Assembly (NCBI GenBank): GCA_023420895.1
Contig: JAEZUY010000014.1
Span: 1-34,733, forward strand
DNA from: Bacillota bacterium
Lineage (GTDB): Bacteria > Bacillota > Clostridia > Tissierellales > Gottschalkiaceae
DNA: 34,733 nucleotides
Direction: 5' to 3'
Part shown: piece after piece, positions 15,283-23,079 of the stretch
How positions within the stretch are numbered: the first letter of the stretch is position 1
How the letters are laid out: each line of letters starts with the position of its first letter
The notes under the pieces: generated by a model
Told to the model about the DNA's origin: nothing
Seen by the model: the letters and a program-made list of their open reading frames with translations, nothing else
Databases searched by the model: none
Translations under genes and position numbers: made by a program

Positions 15283-16119
15283 CTATTGCTCCTTACTTTG
15301 TTTATTATCTGAGTGATTTTCCAGTAAATCCACTAAAATTTCGAGCTGGTTTTCGTCACTGCATTCAATTTCAATGATTCGTCTATTTTTTCGTCTTTTC
15401 AGATTCACCTTCGCTCCCAGAGACTCTGTGAGTCTCTTCTCTATATCTTCTTCTATAAGCCTGTCGAGTCTTTCTTCTCTAGAAGGCCTGTTTATTTTTT
15501 TGTCCTTATCTCTATATTCAGGCGATTCATTCAATTTTCTCGCCAGCATCTCACTGTCTCTGACCGTGAGATTTTCTCTCTGAATTCTTTTGCTGAATTC
15601 AGTCTGAAGACTCCTGTCTTTTAAAGAGAGAACTGCTCTTGCATGACCGGCGCTCAGTCTGAAATTCTTAAGATCTTCTATTACCTCTTCAGGAAGTGTT
15701 AAAAGTCTCATCGTATTGGAAATATACGATCTGCTCTTTCCCAGTATTCCTGCAAGATCTTCCTGTTTATTGTCTGTAGAATCCAGAAACTCTTTAAAAG
15801 CCGCTGCTTCTTCAATCGGCGAAAGATTTTCTCTCTGGAGATTTTCTATAATAGATATTTCCTTTTCTCTTTCCTCATCCACATCATCCATGACTATGGC
15901 TGGAACTTCACTCATATTGAGAGACATAGCGGCTCTCCATCTTCTTTCGCCTGCAATTATTCTGAATCCGTTTTCCGTCTTCTTTAAAATTACCGGCTGA
16001 ATGATTCCGTTTCTTCTTACTGATTCGGTAAGATCCTCCATAGCCTCTTCTCTGAATACTTTTCTTGGCTGATTTTCATTTGGAATTATATAGTCTATAT
16101 CAATATACTCTATCTCCAT
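15283..16119 (-). CDS. parB: ParB/Noc-family CTP-dependent DNA clamp protein
   Basis: ParB-family proteins load at parS or NBS sites near the origin, spread as CTP-bound clamps and organise chromosome segregation or block division over the nucleoid. The 278 residues have the N-terminal domain with PNENQPRKVF, the CTP-binding GERRWRAA, ENLQRENLSPIEEA, and a helix-turn-helix (KQEDLAGILGKSRSYISNTMRLL). Position beside rsmG is that of Bacillus noc, but the N-terminal amphipathic membrane helix of Noc is absent, and no parA gene is adjacent. I start at ATG 16119 (AAGGGG upstream); extending to 16179 would place the promoter inside the gene. ParB versus Noc is not decided. Confidence 0.88.
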   Translation of the reverse strand: MEIEYIDIDYIIPNENQPRKVFREEAMEDLTESVRRNGIIQPVILKKTENGFRIIAGERRWRAAMSLNMSEVPAIVMDDVDEEREKEISIIENLQRENLSPIEEAAAFKEFLDSTDNKQEDLAGILGKSRSYISNTMRLLTLPEEVIEDLKNFRLSAGHARAVLSLKDRSLQTEFSKRIQRENLTVRDSEMLARKLNESPEYRDKDKKINRPSREERLDRLIEEDIEKRLTESLGAKVNLKRRKNRRIIEIECSDENQLEILVDLLENHSDNKQSKEQ

Positions 16120-16149
16120 TTCTCTTCCCCTTAAAACAATATATCTATT

Positions 16150-16158
16150 ATTATACCA
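16150..16158 (-). promoter_or_regulatory. Extended -10 promoter of parB
   Basis: The minus strand reads TGGTATAAT, a perfect extended -10, about 35 nt before the parB ATG. It supports the internal start at 16119. Confidence 0.65.
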
Positions 16159-16209
16159 TATAAGACGGAAATACTTCACAAATTAAAGAAATATGCGCTT
16201 GCAGTTCTC

Positions 16210-16230
16210 CCGCTCTAAATTCTAGAGCGG
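16210..16230. terminator. Hairpin at the rsmG stop, weak terminator
   Basis: An 8-bp perfect stem CCGCTCTA / TAGAGCGG overlaps the rsmG stop codon. No T-run follows on the minus strand, so it may stabilise the mRNA end rather than terminate. Confidence 0.4.
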
Positions 16231-16941
16231 TTTCTTCTTCGGATTTCCTCCGCCTCTAGGATATTTCTTAGGAGTATTTTTTACTTTCTTCACCGTCAGA
16301 ATATTATGATCTAAATCGCTGAAAGGAATGTGCACATCTTTTTTTGTGTCAATTTTTCCTCCGAGAATTCCGATAGCGTTCTTAGCGTCTTTAAGTTCAT
16401 CTTCAAGATCCGGTCCTTTCATTGCGACAAAATATCCGCCTTTTTTAACGAAAGGTATGCAGTATTCTGAAAGCGTGTTAAGGGAAGCGACTGCTCTCGA
16501 CATCACTATATCGAAAGACTCTCTGTATCCCTCTTTTCTTCCGAACTCTTCTGCTCTTCCGTGAACAGTCTCAACATTTTCAAGCCCCAGTTCATCTATA
16601 ACTGCATTCAGAAATTTAAGTCTCTTGTTAAGACTGTCGAAAAGAACCATCTCTATTTCAGGAAGAAGTATTTTTACAGGAAGCCCCGGAAATCCTCCTC
16701 CCGTTCCGATATCGATAGCTCTGTGGTTTTTTTCTATAACGGACGATTTCAGTATGGCCGCTGAATCTAGAAAATGTTTTATATCTATCTCGTCATCATC
16801 AGTTATTGCAGTTATATTCATTTTCTGATTCCATTCTTTCAGCATCTCTTTATATATGCCGAATCTTCTTATGACCTCATCGTCATAATCTATTCCGAGT
16901 TCTTGAAGACCTCTTTCTAAAAGTCCTTCTTTCAACCTCAT
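16222..16941 (-). CDS. rsmG: 16S rRNA (guanine-527-N7)-methyltransferase RsmG
   Basis: RsmG (GidB) methylates G527 of 16S rRNA. The 239 residues have the N-terminal helices (GIYKEMLKEWNQKMNITAITD), the SAM-binding motif AIDIGTGGGFPGLPVKI, and RAVASLNTLSEYCIPFVKKGG. The C-terminus carries the basic tail TPKKYPRGGGNPKKKPL. ATG at 16941 has a GAGG only 3 nt away; the TTG two codons later has better spacing, so the start could be 16935. It is the third gene of mnmE-mnmG-rsmG, 8 nt after mnmG. Confidence 0.96.
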   Translation of the reverse strand: MRLKEGLLERGLQELGIDYDDEVIRRFGIYKEMLKEWNQKMNITAITDDDEIDIKHFLDSAAILKSSVIEKNHRAIDIGTGGGFPGLPVKILLPEIEMVLFDSLNKRLKFLNAVIDELGLENVETVHGRAEEFGRKEGYRESFDIVMSRAVASLNTLSEYCIPFVKKGGYFVAMKGPDLEDELKDAKNAIGILGGKIDTKKDVHIPFSDLDHNILTVKKVKNTPKKYPRGGGNPKKKPL

Positions 16942-16949
16942 CTTCCTCT

Positions 16950-18839
16950 CTATCTTTTTCTGTTCTGCTGTTCAAGATAAATGAGAAGCACATTTATATC
17001 TGCAGGAGATACCCCCGATATTCTCGAGGCCTGTCCAACAGATTCGGGCTTTATGTCATTCAGCTTCTGTCTTGCTTCTATTCTGAGTCCATGTATCTTC
17101 TCATAGTCTATATCTTCACTCAGCTTCTTATTTTCAAGTTTTTTGAACTGTTCTATCTGTATATTCTGTTTCTTTATATATCCTTCATATTTTATCTGTA
17201 TATCCACCTGCATTCTGACTTCTTTAGGAAGTTTAGGTCTTTCTCTGTCCAGAATTTCCGATTTATCGTAATTTATTTCAGGTCTCTTTATAAAATCATA
17301 AAGAGATACAGGTGTTTTTAAGTCCGATGTTCCAAGAGTTCTCACGATTTCATTCGTTTCTTTATTCGGATTGAGTTTTATCTCTTTAAGCCTTTCTATT
17401 TCATTTTCTACAGATTCTTTTTTCGCAAGATATCTCTTGTATCTCTCTTCAGTGACAAGTCCTGCCGCATATCCTTTTTCAGTGAGTCTCAAATCTGCAT
17501 TGTCCTGTCTTAAAGTGAGTCTGTACTCAGAACGTGAAGTCATCATTCTGTACGGCTCTTCTGTTCCTTTCGTAACTAAATCGTCAATCAGAACTCCTAT
17601 ATAGGCCTCTGAACGGTCTAGTATCATAGGTTCCTTCCCGTCCAGCTTAAGCGATGCATTCACTCCGGCTACAAGTCCCTGAGCCGCGGCTTCCTCATAT
17701 CCTGATGTTCCGTTTACCTGCCCCGCAAAGAAAAGATTGTCTATAGTTCTCGATTCAAGCGATCTCTTCAGCTGTATCGGATCTATGCAGTCGTATTCTA
17801 TTGCATAGGCCGATCTCATTATCTGAGCATTTTCAAGTCCTTCCACCGTTTTAAACATCTCTAAAACAAGATCTTCTGAGAAAGTTGTAGAGAGTCCCTG
17901 TATATACAGTTCATTAGTATCTCTTCCTTCAGGCTCTATAAACACCTGATGTCTGTTTTTATCTCCGAATCTCATAACTTTATCTTCTATCGTAGGACAG
18001 TATCTTGGACCTACAGACTCCATTTTTCCTGAATACATTGGAGATCTGTCTATATTCTCTCTTATTATTCTGTGAGTCTCTTCGCTCGTATAAGTCAGAT
18101 GGCAAGGCACCTGATCTATATTTAGTCCGTCAGTCATGAATGAAAAAGGTATTATCTCTTCATCGCCTTCCTGAACTACAGTTTTAGAAAAATCTACGCT
18201 TCTGCTGTTAACCCTCGCAGGAGTACCAGTCTTAAATCTCTTAAGACTGAAACCTATGTTCTTCAGAGATTCTGAAAGTTCATTCGAAGGATAGAGTCCG
18301 TTAGGACCTCCCTCATAATTCAGCTCTCCTATATATATTCTCCCTTTCAGATACGTTCCTGTCGAAACTACTACAGCTTTCGCATTATATATCTGTCCGG
18401 TCTTAGTCTTTATTCCTTTAAGCTCTCCGTCTTCAACTATTATCTCTGTAACTTCTCCCTGCTTCACATCCAGATTTTCTCTATTTTCAAGCTTATATTT
18501 CATCTTTTTCTGATATTCAAATTTATCTGTCTGAACTCTAAGCGAATGGACTGCAGGTCCTTTCGAAGTGTTCAGCATTCTCGACTGTATGGTCGCTTCA
18601 TCAGTATTTATTCCCATTTCTCCGCCGAGCGCATCTATTTCCTTTACCAGATGCCCTTTTCCTGTTCCTCCTATAGAAGGATTGCAGGCCAAGAGAGCTA
18701 TGGCATCAAGACTCATAGTCAGTATAAGAGTCTTCTTTCCGAGTTTTGCAGCAGCGAGTCCGGCTTCACATCCTGCATGGCCTGCTCCTACGACTATAAC
18801 ATCATAGTCCCCGGCAAAATACTCTACAGCTTTGTTCAT
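16950..18839 (-). CDS. mnmG: tRNA uridine-5-carboxymethylaminomethyl modification enzyme MnmG (GidA)
   Basis: MnmG is the FAD subunit that, with MnmE, installs the (carboxymethyl)aminomethyl group on U34 of several tRNAs. The 629 residues have the N-terminal dinucleotide fold VIVVGAGHAGCEAGLAAAKLG, the motif LACNPSIGGTGKGHLVKEIDALGGEMG, the catalytic-region ARVN and CPTIEDK..RF, and the C-terminal helical GISRASQ-type stretch (VGQASRISGVSPADINVL). Length is normal. ATG at 18839 follows GAGGTG. It begins 13 nt after mnmE. Confidence 0.98.
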   Translation of the reverse strand: MNKAVEYFAGDYDVIVVGAGHAGCEAGLAAAKLGKKTLILTMSLDAIALLACNPSIGGTGKGHLVKEIDALGGEMGINTDEATIQSRMLNTSKGPAVHSLRVQTDKFEYQKKMKYKLENRENLDVKQGEVTEIIVEDGELKGIKTKTGQIYNAKAVVVSTGTYLKGRIYIGELNYEGGPNGLYPSNELSESLKNIGFSLKRFKTGTPARVNSRSVDFSKTVVQEGDEEIIPFSFMTDGLNIDQVPCHLTYTSEETHRIIRENIDRSPMYSGKMESVGPRYCPTIEDKVMRFGDKNRHQVFIEPEGRDTNELYIQGLSTTFSEDLVLEMFKTVEGLENAQIMRSAYAIEYDCIDPIQLKRSLESRTIDNLFFAGQVNGTSGYEEAAAQGLVAGVNASLKLDGKEPMILDRSEAYIGVLIDDLVTKGTEEPYRMMTSRSEYRLTLRQDNADLRLTEKGYAAGLVTEERYKRYLAKKESVENEIERLKEIKLNPNKETNEIVRTLGTSDLKTPVSLYDFIKRPEINYDKSEILDRERPKLPKEVRMQVDIQIKYEGYIKKQNIQIEQFKKLENKKLSEDIDYEKIHGLRIEARQKLNDIKPESVGQASRISGVSPADINVLLIYLEQQNRKR

Positions 18840-18852
18840 AATATCACCTCAA

Positions 18853-20235
18853 TTATTTACCTATGCAGAAATCTGAAAATATTTTTTCAAGCACATCTTC
18901 TCCGCTCGCATCTCCAGTGATTTCTCCAATATTCTGCCAGCAGTTTTTAACATCAACTTCCAGACAGTCTATAGGTATATCCATATTTATTGCATCTATA
19001 GCGTCGTACATATTTTCTCTTGCTCTTATCAGAAGGTCCTTCTGTCTTGCATTCGTTATTATAGTGTCTTCTTCTATTCTTATTTCATTGCTGAAGAACA
19101 TATCTCTTACCGTTTCTTCTATATCTTCAAGTCCTGCTCCCCTGGTCATTGAAGTTTCAATTATAGGATGATTTGGAAGCAGTTCTTCTATATCTTCTCT
19201 TGATGTTCTCTGAGTGAGATCTGTCTTGTTCAGTATTACTAGAACTTTCTTGAATCTTATAAGATCGACTATCTTTCTGTCTTCTTCGTCAAGAGACTGG
19301 GACGAATCGAATATCATCATTACAAGATCAGCATCGTTTAAGGCCTCTTTAGCTTTAACGATTCCGATTCTCTCAACTATATCCTCAGTGCTTCTTATTC
19401 CCGCTGTATCAACTATTCTGAGAGGTATTCCGTTGAGACTTGCATACTCTTCTATCACGTCTCTGGTAGTCCCCGGAACGTCTGTGACTATTGCTCTGTC
19501 TTCTCCTAAAAGTCTGTTCATAAGAGACGATTTTCCCACATTGGGTTTTCCGAGAATAACAGTTCTTATTCCGTCTTTCACTATTCTTCCCGTCTCTGCA
19601 GTTGAAAGGAGTCTCTCTATATTTTCAAGTATGAGATTCGCTTTTTCTAAAAATTCTTTTGAACTTGCATCTTCCACATCGTGTTCTGAAAAATCTATAG
19701 AAGCTTCTATATGAGCAAGCATATCTATAAGCATATCTCTTATTATCGTAACATCTCTTCCGATACTTCCTTCAAGCTGATTTAAAGACATGTCGAAATT
19801 AGTCTCTGTCTTCGCCTTTATAAGGTCAATAACGGCTTCTGCCTGAGAAAGGTCTATTCTCCCATTAAGGAATGCTCTCTTCGTAAATTCGCCTTTCTCA
19901 GCGAGTCTGGCGCCATTTCTGAGCGTAAGGTCGAGTATTCTCTTCACAGATATTATTCCTCCGTGACAGTGTATCTCGACAACGTCTTCCGCAGTGTAAG
20001 TTTTAGGCGCTTTCATATATACCGCCATAACTTCATCTATCTTTTTCCCTGTTTCAGGGTCGTATATAAATCCGTAATTCAGATTTCTCTCTTCACATTC
20101 AGACAGACTGTCCGAATTTCCTGATCTGAACAGTCTGTCTCCTATTTTCAATGAATCTTTTCCGCTTATTCTTATTATCCCTATTCCGCCCTCTCCAGGC
20201 GGAGTAGCTATTGCTGAAATAGTATCTGTATCCAT
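18853..20235 (-). CDS. mnmE: tRNA modification GTPase MnmE (TrmE)
   Basis: MnmE is the folate- and K+-dependent GTPase partner of MnmG. The 460 residues contain the N-terminal tetrahydrofolate-binding domain (DTISAIATPPGEGGIGIIRISG), helical domain, and inserted G domain with G1 GKPNVGKSS, G2 TDVPGTTRD, G3 DTAGI and G4 NKTD. It ends with the diagnostic CIGK; the Cys is essential in the family. ATG at 20235 follows GGGAG by 8 nt. A terminator separates it from jag, so it starts a new transcript. Confidence 0.98.
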   Translation of the reverse strand: MDTDTISAIATPPGEGGIGIIRISGKDSLKIGDRLFRSGNSDSLSECEERNLNYGFIYDPETGKKIDEVMAVYMKAPKTYTAEDVVEIHCHGGIISVKRILDLTLRNGARLAEKGEFTKRAFLNGRIDLSQAEAVIDLIKAKTETNFDMSLNQLEGSIGRDVTIIRDMLIDMLAHIEASIDFSEHDVEDASSKEFLEKANLILENIERLLSTAETGRIVKDGIRTVILGKPNVGKSSLMNRLLGEDRAIVTDVPGTTRDVIEEYASLNGIPLRIVDTAGIRSTEDIVERIGIVKAKEALNDADLVMMIFDSSQSLDEEDRKIVDLIRFKKVLVILNKTDLTQRTSREDIEELLPNHPIIETSMTRGAGLEDIEETVRDMFFSNEIRIEEDTIITNARQKDLLIRARENMYDAIDAINMDIPIDCLEVDVKNCWQNIGEITGDASGEDVLEKIFSDFCIGK

Positions 20236-20267
20236 TCATTCCACTCCCAATTCTCTCTTTTACGTAT

Positions 20268-20276
20268 ATTTTACCA
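20268..20276 (-). promoter_or_regulatory. Extended -10 promoter of mnmE
   Basis: The minus strand reads TGGTAAAAT between the jag terminator and mnmE. No clear -35, so this rests on the extended -10 and the location. Confidence 0.45.
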
Positions 20277-20288
20277 TAGAGGAATAAA

Positions 20289-20330
20289 TAAATAAAAATG
20301 TCCCATAAAATTATGGGACATTTTTATTTA
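20289..20330. terminator. Terminator between jag and mnmE
   Basis: A perfect 20-bp inverted repeat (20289-20308 with 20311-20330) contains a GC core ATGTCCCAT and flanking A/T runs on both sides. It overlaps the jag stop codon and ends the rpmH-to-jag unit; it could work in both directions. Confidence 0.92.
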
Positions 20331-20956
20331 TTCAACTCTATTACAAGTCTTCTATTCGGTTCTTCACCTTCACTAAAAGTTTTAACTCTATCGTCATTCT
20401 GAAGTTCAGAATGTATTATTTTTCTCTCGTAAGGATTCATCGGTTCAAGTCTTATCGGCTTCTGATTCCTTACAACAGAATTAGCCAGTTTATTGGCAAG
20501 TTCTCTCAGAGTTTCTTCTCTTCTGGCTCTGTAGTCTGAAATATTAAGTATTACTTTTTTGTATCCCTTAACGTATTTATTCAGAACAAGAGTCAGATAG
20601 TACTGAATCGCATCAAGAGTGCTTCCTCTTTTTCCTATGAGTATGCTTTCGTCTCTGCTTTCAAGATTTACAAGATCAACTCTGAGTTCATTCTTATGCA
20701 CTTCTATCTCAGCATCCCCTTCCATGCCCATAGCTTCTAAAAGATCTTTTATAAGCTTTGAAAGAACATAGTCGGCTTTCTTGTCGGCTATAACTTCGAC
20801 CTTTGCAGGTCTAGTTCCTATAAGTCCTAAGAAACCCTTTGAAGGCTCTTCAAGAACGTTTATAGTAACCTCATCTTCCTGAGCGTTCAGTTCTGCCAGT
20901 GCAAGGCTTACAGCTTCGTCTATAGTCTTTGCAGACTGAATTGTTGACTTTAACAA
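20324..20956 (-). CDS. jag: Jag/KhpB RNA-binding protein
   Basis: Jag (KhpB, the SpoIIIJ-associated protein) binds RNA with KhpA and affects cell elongation and division. The 210 residues have the Jag-N domain (about 1-52, SKGFLGLIGTRPAKVEV), a KH domain (about 75-145, ILIGKRGSTLDAIQYYLTLV) and an R3H domain (about 148-210, REETLRELANKLA...MNPYERKIIHSEL). Start is TTG at 20956 behind AAGGAGG with 8-nt spacing. It follows yidC by 31 nt, the usual pairing. Confidence 0.96.
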   Translation of the reverse strand: MLKSTIQSAKTIDEAVSLALAELNAQEDEVTINVLEEPSKGFLGLIGTRPAKVEVIADKKADYVLSKLIKDLLEAMGMEGDAEIEVHKNELRVDLVNLESRDESILIGKRGSTLDAIQYYLTLVLNKYVKGYKKVILNISDYRARREETLRELANKLANSVVRNQKPIRLEPMNPYERKIIHSELQNDDRVKTFSEGEEPNRRLVIELNK

Positions 20957-20987
20957 GCCTTTTTCCTCCTTCGAGATTTATTTTATT

Positions 20988-21809
20988 CTATTTTTTCTTT
21001 TTGCCGCTTTTATTGCCTTTGCCGCTTTCTTCTACTTTCGCCGGAATTTCATCAATATTTTTCTTAGCGCTTTTTCTTATTATTACCTGCTGAACAATAC
21101 TGAAAACATTTGAAACCGTCCAGTAAATAGTGAATCCTACCGGATATGTATATCCGAAGAATAAAAACATTATAGGCATTGTGTAAACCATTGCTTTCTG
21201 AGTTCCCTGAGCCGGATTGCTGCTGTCTTTAGGCACATTCTGCTGACTCATGCTGTATTTACTGTATATGAAAGTCGTAACTGCCGACAGAATAGCTATT
21301 ACAGGAATTACAACTCCCGCAATCTCTAAATCGTTAGTCTGATTTCCTATTACTGCTGTAGGCGTTTTCGATATATCTATTATCCACAGAAATCCTTTGT
21401 GAATTGAATCGAAAAGCTTTTCTGATCCGAAAACGTATTTTACCGGATCTCTGACAACTCTTATATAAGCTAAGAGTATAGGGAACTGTATAAGCAGCGG
21501 CAGACATCCTCCGAAAGGATTTATACTGTACTCCTTATAGAGTTTCATCGTCTCCTCATTCAGTTTCTGAGGATCATTTTTATACTTCTTCTGTATCTGT
21601 TGAAGTTTTGGCTGAATAACCTGCATGTTTTCCATCGACTTAGTCTGTTTAAGAGTAAGCGGCAGAATTATAAGTTTGAATATGATTGTCGTTATAATTA
21701 TAGACATTGCATAAGCCGACATATAGTCTCCATCTAGACCTGCCTTGCTGCATAAATCATAGACAAACTTCAGCAGAATTCCCAGCGGTTTAGCAAATAT
21801 ATCAATCAT
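20988..21809 (-). CDS. yidC: Membrane protein insertase YidC/OxaA
   Basis: YidC inserts membrane proteins with or without SecYEG. The 273 residues have five hydrophobic segments, the cytoplasmic hairpin PKLQQIQKKYKNDPQKLNEE, the core NPFGGCLPLLIQFPILLAYI, and a basic C-terminal tail ending KKKK. In the first core helix the conserved groove Arg of Bacillus SpoIIIJ aligns with a Lys (K45 in TIIFKLIILPLT), which keeps the charge. There is no lipoprotein Cys box near the N-terminus. ATG 21809 follows AAGGAGG. The gene may serve all insertase needs if no paralogue exists elsewhere. Confidence 0.97.
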   Translation of the reverse strand: MIDIFAKPLGILLKFVYDLCSKAGLDGDYMSAYAMSIIITTIIFKLIILPLTLKQTKSMENMQVIQPKLQQIQKKYKNDPQKLNEETMKLYKEYSINPFGGCLPLLIQFPILLAYIRVVRDPVKYVFGSEKLFDSIHKGFLWIIDISKTPTAVIGNQTNDLEIAGVVIPVIAILSAVTTFIYSKYSMSQQNVPKDSSNPAQGTQKAMVYTMPIMFLFFGYTYPVGFTIYWTVSNVFSIVQQVIIRKSAKKNIDEIPAKVEESGKGNKSGKKKK

Positions 21810-21824
21810 CCAGGTGCCTCCTTT

Positions 21825-22034
21825 CTATTCTAGAGGGTCAAACCCGCCTGGATTAAATGGATTGCATCTCAGTATTCTGTATATACTTTTAAGTCCGCCC
21901 TTCAGAGGACCGTATTTCTTCACTGCCTGATAAGCATAGTCGGAACATGTGGGATAAAACCTGCATGTTCTCGGTTTATAAGGAGAAATGAATTTCTGAT
22001 AGAATCTTATCAGTCCGAGCATTATCTTTTTCAT
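21825..22034 (-). CDS. yidD: Membrane protein insertion efficiency factor YidD
   Basis: A 69-residue YidD with the conserved core YQKFISPYKPRTCRFYPTCS, KYGPLKGG and RILRCNPFNPGGFDPLE, including three conserved Cys. It is a small membrane-associated helper of YidC. The start has no strong ribosome site and lies 3 nt after the rnpA stop, so translation is probably coupled to rnpA; the later in-frame ATG at 22022 is a less likely alternative. Confidence 0.96.
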   Translation of the reverse strand: MKKIMLGLIRFYQKFISPYKPRTCRFYPTCSDYAYQAVKKYGPLKGGLKSIYRILRCNPFNPGGFDPLE

Positions 22035-22037
22035 ATT

Positions 22038-22379
22038 TTATTTCTTCTTTCTCAGCCCGGCTATTGAAACTATATGCTTGAGAGCGCTGTCTATTTCAGC
22101 ATATCCTATCTCAGGTATATTGTTTCTGAAGAGAAAAATCATATCGTGTCCTTTTTCAATTCTGTCCTGGTAAAGTCTGTAAGACTCTCTAAGTCTTCTT
22201 CTGTACTTATTTCTCTTCACTGCATTGCCGAATTTCTTCGTAGTAACGAATCCTGCTCTGTTCTCATTCAGATTATTCTTTCGGAAAAATATTACAAGAT
22301 ATCTGTTCGCATAAGATTTTCCTCTGTCATAGACTCTTTGAAAATCTCTGCTGTTTTTTAAAGTGTTAATATTCTTCAT
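22038..22379 (-). CDS. rnpA: Ribonuclease P protein component RnpA
   Basis: The protein subunit of RNase P, which trims 5' leaders of tRNA precursors. The 113 residues show the basic fold with SRDFQRVYDRGKSYANRYL, the family motif KKFGNAVKRNKYRRRLRES, and DMIFLFRNN. ATG 22379 has AAGGAG 8 nt upstream. It follows rpmH by about 50 nt with a hairpin in between. Confidence 0.97.
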   Translation of the reverse strand: MKNINTLKNSRDFQRVYDRGKSYANRYLVIFFRKNNLNENRAGFVTTKKFGNAVKRNKYRRRLRESYRLYQDRIEKGHDMIFLFRNNIPEIGYAEIDSALKHIVSIAGLRKKK

Positions 22380-22400
22380 CCTAAAATCTCCTTAATTACT

Positions 22401-22430
22401 AAAAAAGACCACAATTAAACATGCGGTCTT
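22401..22430 (-). terminator. Hairpin/attenuator between rpmH and rnpA
   Basis: On the minus strand AAGACCGCA pairs with TGTGGTCTT (one G-U pair, 8-nt loop), and a T6 run follows directly. It overlaps the rpmH stop codon. It looks like an intrinsic terminator inside the operon, which would give more rpmH than rnpA mRNA. Confidence 0.75.
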
Positions 22431-22563
22431 ATGCAGACAGTTTTTTTCTTCCTTTTTGTCTACGTCTTTTTATAACATTTCTTCCAGATTTAGTTTGCAT
22501 TCTCTTTCTGAATCCATGTTCTCTGCTTCTTTGTTTTCTTTTTGGTTGATAAGTTCTTTTCAA
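22429..22563 (-). CDS. rpmH: Ribosomal protein L34 (44 aa, TTG start)
   Basis: The short basic protein reads MKRTYQPKRKQRSREHGFRK, continues with RMQTKSGRNVIKRRRQKGRK and ends KLSA, the exact L34 pattern and length. The start codon is TTG at 22563 behind a full AAGGAGGTG 7 nt away, which explains why length- or ATG-based searches can miss it. L34 is part of the large ribosomal subunit. It is the first gene of rpmH-rnpA-yidD-yidC-jag, driven by the consensus promoter at 22666-22694. Confidence 0.98.
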   Translation of the reverse strand: MKRTYQPKRKQRSREHGFRKRMQTKSGRNVIKRRRQKGRKKLSA

Positions 22564-22665
22564 CTTCCAGCACCTCCTTGTATATCAAATATAACATTTC
22601 TCTTTGAAAATTATCTAATATATCACACTATTCTTCTGATTCTATCATGGACATATTACCTTTAT

Positions 22666-22694
22666 ATTATATTCACTAGTTTCCCTCATGTCAA
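22666..22694 (-). promoter_or_regulatory. rpmH promoter (perfect -35/-10)
   Basis: The minus strand has TTGACA (22689-22694), 17-nt spacer and TATAAT (22666-22671), a perfect housekeeping promoter. The leader to rpmH is about 95 nt. Confidence 0.92.
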
Positions 22695-22737
22695 GAAATA
22701 TAATATTTTTATCTCTGTTTCTTCTCCTCTTTTGCCC

Positions 22738-23054
22738 TGTGGATAATGTGGATAACTTTTTTATCTAACCTGTGGAAACTGTTGATAAACTATTTTCTAT
22801 TTGCTATTATTATAGTACCTGTTGATAACTTCGAAAAAGTTATTAACATTATTAACAGGTTTAACTGAAAAATGCTGATTCGCTGAATACGTGTATTTTT
22901 CAATGTTTATACCTGTTTATTTTTATTTTGTTTTTTATTAGTTTTAAAGTTATTAACAATCACTAGGGACTTATCCACAGACTTATCCACAGATTTGTCC
23001 TTTTTTGACTTATCCACAGATTTGCCCGATTTCTGTGGATAACTATGTTAATAA
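22738..23054. other. oriC: oriC part 1: DnaA-box cluster between rpmH and dnaA
   Basis: Perfect TTATCCACA boxes lie at 22971-22979, 22983-22991 and 23010-23018 (plus) and at 22738-22746, 22747-22755 and 23034-23042 (minus). One-mismatch forms lie at 22780, 22820, 22840, 22849, 22950 and 23046 (TTATCAACA or TTATTAACA types). The region between clusters is AT-rich. A possible dnaA promoter, TTGCCC...TATGTT (about 23022-23050), overlaps the last perfect box, which suggests DnaA self-control. Rest of the 516-nt gap is the rpmH leader and promoter. Confidence 0.93.
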
Positions 23055-23079
23055 CTCTTAGAGATTTGGAGGATTTTAG

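Noticed and set aside
16120..16179. N-terminal extension of ParB giving a basic amphipathic start like Noc
   Set aside because: It contains the extended -10 promoter, and the strong ribosome site AAGGGG belongs to ATG 16119.
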